Assembly: GCA_029961105.1 (NCBI GenBank)
Contig: JASBVO010000002.1
Coordinates: 62,001 to 126,000, forward strand
Length of the DNA: 64,000 bases
Direction: 5' to 3'
Source of the DNA: Micrococcus sp.
GTDB taxonomy: Bacteria > Actinomycetota > Actinomycetes > Actinomycetales > Micrococcaceae
A program made the translations under genes and the position numbers. Below the pieces are notes generated by a model. It saw only the letters and a program-made list of their open reading frames with translations. It searched no databases and was not told where the DNA came from. Below, in pieces: positions 1-7,600 of the stretch. Positions within the stretch are counted from its first letter, which is position 1; every line of letters starts with the position of its first letter.

Positions 1-81
1 TCAGGTGTACCTTGGCGTGATCCAGCTCACAGCCGAAGTGACCGGCAGGGATGCCCGGCCGGCCGTGAGGGAGGAGGCATC

Positions 82-1554
82 ATGACCCCACCTGCGCATT
101 GTGACCGGGATGACATGCTCGACAGCCCAGACCCTGGCCCGGACAGGCCGGTCGCCGGCCCGCCGCTCGGGAGGCCACGGAACCGTCGACGCGTGGCCCC
201 CGTGCTGCTGGCCACGTTCCTGCTGACGGCCCTGGGCGCGGCCCTCGGCCTGGTCGGGACCTCGCCGACGGCCCAGGCCATCGACTGCCCGCCCGGGTTC
301 GAGACGCTGCCGGGCTGCACCGGCAGCGGCGGTGACGGCGGTGCCGGAGACGGCGGCTCCGAGGCCACGGGGACCTGGACCACCGAGACGATCGCCGGCA
401 TGAGCGTGAACCTCTACGTCCCCACGACCGCCCCGGCCCACCCGGACGGCCGTGCCCTGATGGTCACCCTGCACGGTTGCGTGCAGAAGGCCGCGGACCT
501 GAGGAACGGCGGCAACTGGGCCGCGACGGCGGATGAGTACGGCATGGTGGTGGCCGTCCCGGCCGCGCCGAACGGCGGGGTGCTGCTCGGCTGCTGGGAC
601 TACTACGACACCAACCACTCGCGCACCTCCCCCGCCCGGCACGATGACAACCTGCTGGGCCTGGTCTCCACCCTGACCGCCCGGCCCGGACTGGGCGTGG
701 ACGCGGATCAGGTGTACCTCTCCGGGCTGAGCTCCGGCGGGGGCCAGACCATGGTCATGGGCTGCCTGGCCCCGGACGTCTTCGCGGGTATCGGGATCAA
801 CGCCGGGCCGACGGTCGGGACCACCTCGGGGCAGATCTCCTCGGTGGCCACCTCGAAGACGCAGGGCACCTCGACCTGCCGGACCTTCGCCGGTTCGGCA
901 TCCTCCTCCTTCGACACGCAGCTGACCTCGGTGGTCTACGGCAGCAATGACTCCGTGGTGGCGCCCGGCTACAACCCGCTCAACGCCGAGATCATGGCCG
1001 GCCTGTACGGTGCCTCGTCGACGTCCTCGTTCTCCCTGTCCGGCCTGGCCGGGACCAACACCGCCGGGACGGGCACCCTGTACTCGGATGCCGAAGGCCC
1101 CCGGGTGTCCCTGGTGCAGAACACCGGGCTGGGACACAACTGGCCCGCGGGCGGCGGGCCGGGCGGTTCCTACATCTCGACCAACAGCATCGACTACCCG
1201 GCGTACGTGACGGAGTTCTTCGTCGAGAACAACCGCCGCACCGGGCCCCTGCCGACCGGGGAGCCCACCCCGACGGTCCAGCCGACCCCCACGGAGGAAC
1301 CGGTCCCGACCGAGGAGCCGACTCCCACGGCGGAGCCCACCCCGACCGAGGAACCCACCGCCGGCCCGGAGCGATGCGTCACCGCGTCCAACGTGGACCA
1401 CCGGGCCGCCGGCCGCGCCACCTCCTATGGCGTCCACCCCTACAACCCGTACTACGCCGTCGGGTCCCAGCACTACCTGGGCCAGGGCGATGCCACGGTG
1501 ACCAGCCTGCACGAGTCCTCGGACGGCGTGTTCGACCTGGTGCCGTCCTGCTGA
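82..1554 (+). CDS. Secreted PHB-depolymerase/LpqC-type esterase
   Basis: This encodes a 490-residue exported serine esterase. The start has a strong GGAGG ribosome site a few bases upstream. Arginines near residue 35 precede a hydrophobic stretch ending in AQA near residue 65, which looks like a signal peptide. The catalytic core carries the nucleophile motif G-L-S-S-G (Ser217), typical of the polyhydroxybutyrate-depolymerase/feruloyl-esterase branch of alpha/beta hydrolases, and a later GLGHNWP segment that could supply the catalytic histidine. Residues about 385-430 form a Pro/Thr/Glu repeat linker (PTPTEEP-like). A tail of about 55 residues with two cysteines follows, which could be a small wall- or polymer-binding domain. 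The natural substrate (polyester, acetyl-xylan or feruloyl ester) cannot be told from sequence. The neighbour downstream is convergent. Confidence 0.85.
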   Translation: MTPPAHCDRDDMLDSPDPGPDRPVAGPPLGRPRNRRRVAPVLLATFLLTALGAALGLVGTSPTAQAIDCPPGFETLPGCTGSGGDGGAGDGGSEATGTWTTETIAGMSVNLYVPTTAPAHPDGRALMVTLHGCVQKAADLRNGGNWAATADEYGMVVAVPAAPNGGVLLGCWDYYDTNHSRTSPARHDDNLLGLVSTLTARPGLGVDADQVYLSGLSSGGGQTMVMGCLAPDVFAGIGINAGPTVGTTSGQISSVATSKTQGTSTCRTFAGSASSSFDTQLTSVVYGSNDSVVAPGYNPLNAEIMAGLYGASSTSSFSLSGLAGTNTAGTGTLYSDAEGPRVSLVQNTGLGHNWPAGGGPGGSYISTNSIDYPAYVTEFFVENNRRTGPLPTGEPTPTVQPTPTEEPVPTEEPTPTAEPTPTEEPTAGPERCVTASNVDHRAAGRATSYGVHPYNPYYAVGSQHYLGQGDATVTSLHESSDGVFDLVPSC

Positions 1555-1603
1555 GCCCTGACTGCTGACCCAGCTGACGGGCCGGCCCCCGGGACGCTTT
1601 TCT

Positions 1604-1670
1604 GCGGCTCCCGGGTCGCAGACCATGGGTGCAGGCCGAGCACACCCACGGTTCGCGACCCGGGAGCCGC
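1604..1670. repeat. Long inverted repeat, family A copy 1
   Basis: Two arms of 28 bases (1604-1631 and 1643-1670) pair at 25 of 28 positions around a 11-base loop. The arm core is CTCCCGGGTCGC followed by an ACCATGG-like end. It sits between convergent genes and could act as a bidirectional terminator, but there is no T-run. The same arm sequence recurs at 4506-4566, so it is a dispersed repeat and not only a local terminator. Confidence 0.85.
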
Positions 1671-1693
1671 CTGAACCGCGCCGGCGTCGGCGG

Positions 1694-2839
1694 TCAGGCG
1701 GCCGGCGAACGGTCCAGCTGCCGGTCGAGGAAATCCGCGATGACGTCCCAGGTCAATTGCTGGCCCGGCGGTGGTGCCGGGTCCAGGTGGGCGGAGTCCA
1801 CCGCGGTGTCCAGCACGGAATGGGACGCGGCGAAGTGGACGTCGTGGCCGACGTCGGCGACCTCGTAGTAGGCGGTGGGCACTCCGGCGGCGTCGAGGGC
1901 GGCGAACAGCAGGGAGCTCTGCTGGTACGGCACCACCCAGTCATCGGTCCCGTGCGCGATCAGCGTGGGGGGATCCTCGTCGTCGATGTACGCCAGCGGA
2001 CTGGCGGCGATGGCGAGGCCCGGGTTCTGCAGGGTGGAGGCGCCGATCAGCCGGGACTCGAAGGCCTGCAGGTCATCGTGGCAGTGGGTGACCCGGTAGG
2101 ACTCGTTGAACCTCTCGCAGGCGCCGGGCAGCATCTGCGAGGTGATGGTGAGGAAGTCGGTGGGCGCGAAGAAGTTCACCACCGCGTGAACCCGTGAGGA
2201 CACCCCGGTCAACCCCAGGGAACCCTCCAGCGCGGGCTCGTTGGACGTCACGCCGAGCATCGTGGCGATCCATCCGCCGGAGGAGTTGCCGGAGGCGACG
2301 ATCCGCTCCGAATCCAGGCCGAACTCCTCGGCGTTGGCCCGGATGAAGCGTACGGCGGCCTTCGCATCGTGCAGCTGCGCCGGGAAGACCGCCTGCTCGG
2401 AGCTGCGCACCGAGAACAGGGCCACCGCGTAGCCGCGCTGCACCAGCTCCTCCGCCACGGGTTCGCCGCCCAGGTTGCCGCGGTCCGAGGTCCAGCCCGA
2501 GCCCTGGCTCCACAGCACCACGGGGAACGGTCCCGTGCCCCGGGCGGGAACGAACAGGTCGAGGGTGCCCGCATTGCCGGGCAGGGCGGCATACTCCAGT
2601 CCCAGCGTGGCGCGGGCACCCCGGGGCAGGGCCCGGGACGACGGCGGCTCGGCCTGGGCCAGCATCACCGGCACGGCGGCCACGAGGATCGCCACGAGTG
2701 CGACGGCGGCGGTGAGCGTCCAGCTGAGGGTCCGCCGTCCCGGCCGCCACCGCCGGGGCGCGGGACGTCCCGGGGCCGCAGGCGACGGCGTGGAGCGCTG
2801 CGAGGCCGTGGGGCCGGGGTCGTCGGCTGAAACGTCCAT
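1694..2839 (-). CDS. Membrane-anchored alpha/beta hydrolase (esterase/lipase-like)
   Basis: This is a 381-residue hydrolase. I place the start at the internal ATG (MDVSADD) because GAAAGGA lies about seven bases upstream; the upstream in-frame ATG has no such site. A Pro/Arg-rich cytoplasmic head of about 35 residues precedes one hydrophobic segment (about residues 38-62, ALVAILVAAVPVML), so the protein is anchored or secreted by an uncleaved signal. The hydrolase core has the nucleophile elbow G-N-S-S-G-G, an acidic loop (HGTDDWVVP) and a C-terminal GHDVHF histidine, a complete Ser-Asp-His triad. The fold resembles BD-FAE/dienelactone-hydrolase-type esterases. Substrate unknown. It is transcribed towards the secreted esterase gene, so the two are not in one operon. 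Confidence 0.8.
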   Translation of the reverse strand: MDVSADDPGPTASQRSTPSPAAPGRPAPRRWRPGRRTLSWTLTAAVALVAILVAAVPVMLAQAEPPSSRALPRGARATLGLEYAALPGNAGTLDLFVPARGTGPFPVVLWSQGSGWTSDRGNLGGEPVAEELVQRGYAVALFSVRSSEQAVFPAQLHDAKAAVRFIRANAEEFGLDSERIVASGNSSGGWIATMLGVTSNEPALEGSLGLTGVSSRVHAVVNFFAPTDFLTITSQMLPGACERFNESYRVTHCHDDLQAFESRLIGASTLQNPGLAIAASPLAYIDDEDPPTLIAHGTDDWVVPYQQSSLLFAALDAAGVPTAYYEVADVGHDVHFAASHSVLDTAVDSAHLDPAPPPGQQLTWDVIADFLDRQLDRSPAA

Positions 2840-3080
2840 GCGGGGTCCTTTCGCGGACCTGGCCGGCCCATCCGGCGTTCCCTCCACATTAATCTCTGGA
2901 ACCGTGCTGGTCAGGGCACGGTTAGGTCACGGTCATCACCCTCTGAGGGCCTGTCAGTGGTCAAGGATCCCCGGCACTCGACGTGTACGTGAACCGCGGT
3001 CGGTGAGCACCCTCGCGTACGCCGGGGGCTCGCGTGACAGCCCTGACGCGAGGCCGCCGGGCACCTGTCAGGATGGACCC

Positions 3081-3539
3081 ATGAGCGTGAGGATCCTGGC
3101 GGTCGGCAAGAAGCATGAGTCCTGGGTGTCCGAGGGCATCGACCGCTACGCCAAGCGCCTCAAGAAACCCTTCGACCTGTCCTGGCAGTTGCTGCCCCAC
3201 TCGTCCCGGGAAGGGGATGCGGCGCGGGCCGAGGAATCCGCACGGATACTGGCCAAGGTGGACGACCGTGACCACCTGATGCTGCTGGACGAACGGGGCA
3301 AGGGCTTCGACTCCCCGGGGCTGGCCCGTCACCTGCAGGGCCGGTTCGACACCGGCCAGCAGGTCACGCTGGTGATCGGCGGCGCCTACGGCGTGGACGC
3401 GTCCGTGCACGAGCGGGCGGACACGGTGTGGTCACTGTCGAGACTGGTCTTCCCTCACCAGCTGGTCAGGCTCATCCTCGCCGAGCAGCTCTACCGCGCC
3501 CAGGAGATCGCCGGCGGACGGCCCTACCACCACGTCTGA
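3081..3539 (+). CDS. rlmH: 23S rRNA (pseudouridine1915-N3)-methyltransferase RlmH
   Basis: A 152-residue protein of the SPOUT methyltransferase family, close to the usual 155-160 residues. RlmH methylates N3 of pseudouridine 1915 in helix 69 of 23S rRNA on assembled 70S ribosomes, using S-adenosylmethionine. The SAM-binding knot is visible as LVIGGAYGVD, and the C-terminal signature (FPHQLVRLILAEQLYRA, then GRPYHH) is nearly invariant in the family. The start ATG is preceded by AGGA about eight bases upstream. The gene stands alone; the long in-frame extension upstream of this ATG has no family similarity and is not coding. Confidence 0.96.
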   Translation: MSVRILAVGKKHESWVSEGIDRYAKRLKKPFDLSWQLLPHSSREGDAARAEESARILAKVDDRDHLMLLDERGKGFDSPGLARHLQGRFDTGQQVTLVIGGAYGVDASVHERADTVWSLSRLVFPHQLVRLILAEQLYRAQEIAGGRPYHHV

Positions 3540-3591
3540 GGGCGGCGTCCGGGCCAGCATCCCGGCCCGCGTGCAGGTCCGGCGCCCGGTC

Positions 3592-3664
3592 CCGCGTCCG
3601 GCGTCGGGGCCTCGCGTCCGGGCCTCGCGTCCGCGTCCGGCGTCCGGGCCTCGCGTCCGGGTCC
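3592..3664. repeat. Short degenerate tandem repeat (GCGTCCGGGCCTC unit)
   Basis: Immediately after rlmH there are several head-to-tail copies of GCGTCCGGGCCTC and shortened forms of it, in a non-coding gap between convergent genes. It looks like slipped-strand expansion of GC-rich spacer. No function is evident. Confidence 0.7.
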
Positions 3665-3685
3665 AGGGCACGGACCGCACCGCCT

Positions 3686-4432
3686 CTAGAACGGTACGTG
3701 CCAGGCCATCAGCCCGCCACGCTCCCCCCGCCCGGACAGGAGCCTGCAGAACTCGACGGCCTCCAGCTCGATGCGCTCGCCGCCCTGGCCCTGGGCCCAG
3801 TGCCCGCCGGCCTCACCGGTGAGGTGGAGCTCGTAGGGCCGGCCGTGGCGTGCGGCCCATTCGGCCACGGCATCCGCGACGATCACTCCCTCGTGGTCGG
3901 CCGTCGCCGGCACCTGCACCCCGCTGGCGCGGGCGATGTCGATGCGGTGCATGAACGGGTCGCGGGTCAGGATCGAGCCGAACAGGTAGGCCAGCGTCCA
4001 ACGCTCCTTCACCCCGTCGAACTCCTGCGCCAACGTGACACGGGACTGCAGCGGTCGCGGGATGCGGGACCGTCCGCGCACCGCCCGGGGCGCCACCTGC
4101 CGGAACCGCTCGATCAGTTCGGCCGTGTCCAGGTGCGCGTGGTCCTGCACCTGCAGGGCGGTGAGGGCGTCGATCTGCTCGACGTGGTCCCGGCCGGCCC
4201 GTCGAGTGGAGACGGCGGTCTGCCGGATCAGCTGGGCGAACGAGGCCGGGTACTCGGCCATGCCCAGCATGTGCCCTGCCATGGCTCGCACGTCCCAGCC
4301 CGGACAGTCCGTGGGCTGTTCCCAGTCCGCCGGGGACAGCTGTTCCAGCGTGGAGATCACGCGCTGGTACTCGGTGGCGGCGAGCTGCATCGCGACGCGG
4401 TGGTCGAGCCGGGCACGGAGGGTCTCGGGCAT
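3686..4432 (-). CDS. DinB-fold / mycothiol-dependent maleylpyruvate isomerase family protein
   Basis: A 248-residue protein of the actinobacterial TIGR03083-like family, which shares the DinB four-helix metal-binding fold with mycothiol-dependent maleylpyruvate isomerase. The conserved N-terminal signature (DWEQPTDCPGWDVRAMAGHMLG) supplies a metal-ligand histidine, and a second conserved histidine lies in the RDPFMHRIDIARA segment. Members with known activity use mycothiol as cofactor; most are uncharacterised, and no aromatic genes are adjacent, so a true isomerase role is not supported. The start is the second of two close ATGs, chosen because AGGA lies eight bases upstream; the alternative begins three codons earlier. 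Confidence 0.75.
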   Translation of the reverse strand: MPETLRARLDHRVAMQLAATEYQRVISTLEQLSPADWEQPTDCPGWDVRAMAGHMLGMAEYPASFAQLIRQTAVSTRRAGRDHVEQIDALTALQVQDHAHLDTAELIERFRQVAPRAVRGRSRIPRPLQSRVTLAQEFDGVKERWTLAYLFGSILTRDPFMHRIDIARASGVQVPATADHEGVIVADAVAEWAARHGRPYELHLTGEAGGHWAQGQGGERIELEAVEFCRLLSGRGERGGLMAWHVPF

Positions 4433-4505
4433 GGTCAGCATCCTGCGCCGGTCCACCCCCCGTGTCCATGCCCGGCAGTCCCCCCCTCCATGCCCGCGGG
4501 GTGTC

Positions 4506-4566
4506 GCTCCCGGGTCGCAAACCATGGATGTAGGGCGGTGACACCCATGGTTCGCGACCCGGGAGC
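4506..4566. repeat. Long inverted repeat, family A copy 2
   Basis: Arms at 4506-4527 and 4545-4566 pair at 21 of 22 positions around a loop of 17 bases. The arm GCTCCCGGGTCGC-AAACCATGG matches the arm of the copy at 1604-1670. This copy lies between divergent genes, where no transcript should end, which argues against a simple terminator role. Confidence 0.85.
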
Positions 4567-4602
4567 AGGAGGGCCACCACCCGTCGCGTCCGTGCCGCGG
4601 CG

Positions 4603-4608
4603 TACGCT
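4603..4608 (+). promoter_or_regulatory. -10 element of a probable leaderless promoter for lhr
   Basis: TACGCT lies exactly seven bases before the ATG at 4616, the spacing typical of actinobacterial leaderless transcripts. No Shine-Dalgarno sequence is present. The same arrangement occurs at 25657, 29838, 38107 and, on the minus strand, before 24292. Confidence 0.5.
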
Positions 4609-4615
4609 GATGCCG

Positions 4616-7600
4616 ATGACTTCTCCCCCGGATGCGCAGGCGGTCCTGGACCGCTTCATGCCCGCCACCCGCGAGTGGTTCGCGGGCGCCTTCGCCGCGC
4701 CGACCGAGGCCCAGTTGGGGGCCTGGGACGCGATCTCCAGCGGGCAGCACGCCCTCGTGGTCGCCCCGACCGGCTCCGGCAAGACCCTCTCTGCCTTCCT
4801 CTGGGCCCTCGACGGGTTCCTGCGCCCGCCCGCGGATGTCGCACCGCCGTCGGGACCGGCCCAGGACACCCTGCCGGGCGACCTGCCCGCTCCGGCCGCA
4901 GGGAAGCGGGCGAAGAACCTCACCCGGGTGCTCTACGTCTCCCCGCTCAAGGCCCTGGGCGTGGACGTGGAGCGGAACCTCCGGGCGCCGCTGATCGGCA
5001 TCACGCAGACGGCGAGGCGGCTGGGCCTGGACGCCCCGGAGGTGCGCGTCGGGGTGCGCTCCGGGGACACCCCGGCCCGCGAGCGCCGCCAGCTGGTGAG
5101 CAATCCGCCGGACATCCTCATCACCACCCCGGAGTCCCTCTACCTCATGCTGACGTCCCAGGCCCGCGCCACGCTGGCCGGCGTGGAGACGGTGATCGTG
5201 GACGAGGTGCACGCGGTGGCCGGCACCAAGCGCGGTGCACACCTGGCCGTATCGCTGGAGCGCCTCGACGCCCTGCTGCCCGCCCCGGCCCAGCGGATCG
5301 GATTGTCCGCCACCGTGGAACCGAAAGAGGAGGTCGCCCGGTTCCTCGGCGGCATCCAGCCGGTCCGGGTGGTGGCCCCGGGGTCCGCCAAGTCCTGGGA
5401 CGTGCACGTCACCGTCCCCGTGCCGGACATGACCGAGCTGCCCTCCGCCGCCGGCGCCCACGACCTCGGGCCAGGTTCCGGGCTGGCGGCCCAGGCCTCG
5501 ATCTGGCCGCACGTGGAGGAGCGGATCGTCGACCTGGTGGCGCGGAACCGCTCGACCATCGTCTTCGCGAACTCCCGGCGGCTGGCCGAGCGGCTGACCG
5601 GCCGGCTCAACGAGATCTGGGAGGAGCGCCAGCTCGCCGAGGAGTCTTGGGAGGACGTTGGCACGGACGCGGCAGGCCGTCCCGACGGCGGCGGGCCGGG
5701 GGCCCCGGTTCCCCTCGGGGCGGTGCTGGCCGGGGTCGCCCCCGGTGCCCGGCCGGCCCGCGGACAGGCACCCGCCCAGCTGATGGGCGGGTCAGGGCAG
5801 TCGGCCGGGACGAGTGCGGAGGGCACCGGCACGGAGTTCGCCCGGGCCCACCACGGCTCGGTGTCCAAGGAACAGCGCGCCCTGATCGAGGACGCGCTGA
5901 AGACCGGGCAGCTGCGGTGCGTGGTGGCCACCAGTTCGCTGGAGCTGGGCATCGACATGGGCGCCGTGGACCTCGTCATCCAGGTCGAGTCACCGCCCTC
6001 GGTGGCCTCGGGCCTGCAGCGCGTGGGCCGGGCCGGGCACCAGGTCGGGGAGACCTCCACCGGCTGGTTCTTCCCCAAGCACCGCGGGGACCTGGTGGAC
6101 ACCTCCGTGGTGGTGGAGCGGATGCTCGCCGGGAAGATCGAGTCCCTCACGGTGCCCGCCAACCCGCTGGACATCCTGGCCCAGCAGACCGTGGCCGCCT
6201 GCGCCCTGGACGAGCTCGACGCCGAGGCCTGGTTCGACCGCCTGCGCCGCACCGCCCCCTTCGCCACCCTGCCGCACTCCGCCTACGAGTCCGTCCTGGA
6301 CCTGCTCTCCGGACGCTACCCCTCGGACGAGTTCGCCGAGCTGCGCCCGCGCGTGGTGTGGGACCGGGAGGCCGGCACCCTGGCCGGCCGCACCGGATCC
6401 CAGTGGCTGGCCGTCACCTCCGGCGGAACCATCCCTGACCGCGGCCTGTTCGGTGTCTTCCTGGCTGGCTCCGAGGACACGGGGACCGGGGACGGCACGA
6501 CGGCGGCCGGCACCGCCCGCACCGGCGGCCGGAGGGTCGGTGAACTGGACGAGGAGATGGTCTACGAGTCCCGGGTGGGGGACGTCATCGTGCTGGGCGC
6601 CACCAGCTGGCAGATCCAGGACATCACCCACGACCGGGTGCTCGTCATCCCGGCGTTCGGCCAGCCCGGGCGGCTGCCGTTCTGGCGAGGGGACGCCGAG
6701 GGCCGCCCCGCCGAACTGGGCGAGGCCGTGGGCGCGTTCCGGCGCGAGGTCGAGTCCGCGCAGTCGGCGCAGTCGACGCAGTCCGCGCAGCACGCGAGCG
6801 CACTGTCGTCGGGCCCGGACGAGAAGGAGGCGGGCGCCGGGACCGCGGCGGCCGAACGGCTGGAGGCCGCGGGCCTGGACCAGTGGGCCCGGGACAACCT
6901 CACCGCCTACCTGACCGAACAGCGCGAGGCGACCGGCGTGCTGCCCACGGAGAAGACCCTGTTGGTCGAGCGCTTCCACGACGAACTCGGCGACTGGCGC
7001 GTGGTGCTGCACTCCCCCTACGGGATGCCGGTGCACGCCCCCTGGGCGCTGGCCGTGGGGGCCCGGCTGCACGCCAGGTACGGGATGGACGGCTCGGCCA
7101 TGGCTGCCGATGACGGGATCGTGCTGCGCGTGCCGATGATGGAGGACGAGCCGCCTGGGGCCGACCTGTTCCTGTTCACCGCCGAGGAACTGGAGGAGAC
7201 CGTCACGGCCGAGGTGGGGGGCTCGGCCCTGTTCGCCGCGCGGTTCCGGGAGAACGCCGCCCGCGCTTTGCTGTTGCCGCGGCGGGACCCGCGCAAGCGC
7301 TCGCCGCTGTGGCAGCAGCGCCAGCGGGCCGCCCAGTTGCTGGAGGTCGCCCGGAAATACCCGCAGTTCCCCATCATCCTGGAGACCGTCCGCGAGTGCC
7401 TCCAGGACGTCTACGACCTGCCGGCCCTGAAGCGGCTGGCCGGGCGGATCGAGGACAAGTCGCTGCGCCTGGTGGAGACCACCACGCAGTCGCCCTCGCC
7501 GTTCGCCCAGTCGCTGCTGTTCGGCTACGTGGCCCAGTTCATCTACGAGGGCGACTCCCCGCTGGCCGAGCGGCGCGCCGCCGCCCTCTCCCTGGACCCG

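Noticed and set aside
1-1626. 541-residue open frame on the minus strand
   Set aside because: Gly/Arg-rich composition and full antisense overlap with the secreted esterase; a typical high-GC shadow frame.
3592-3664. CRISPR-like array
   Set aside because: The units are contiguous, short and degenerate with no spacers, and there are no cas genes.
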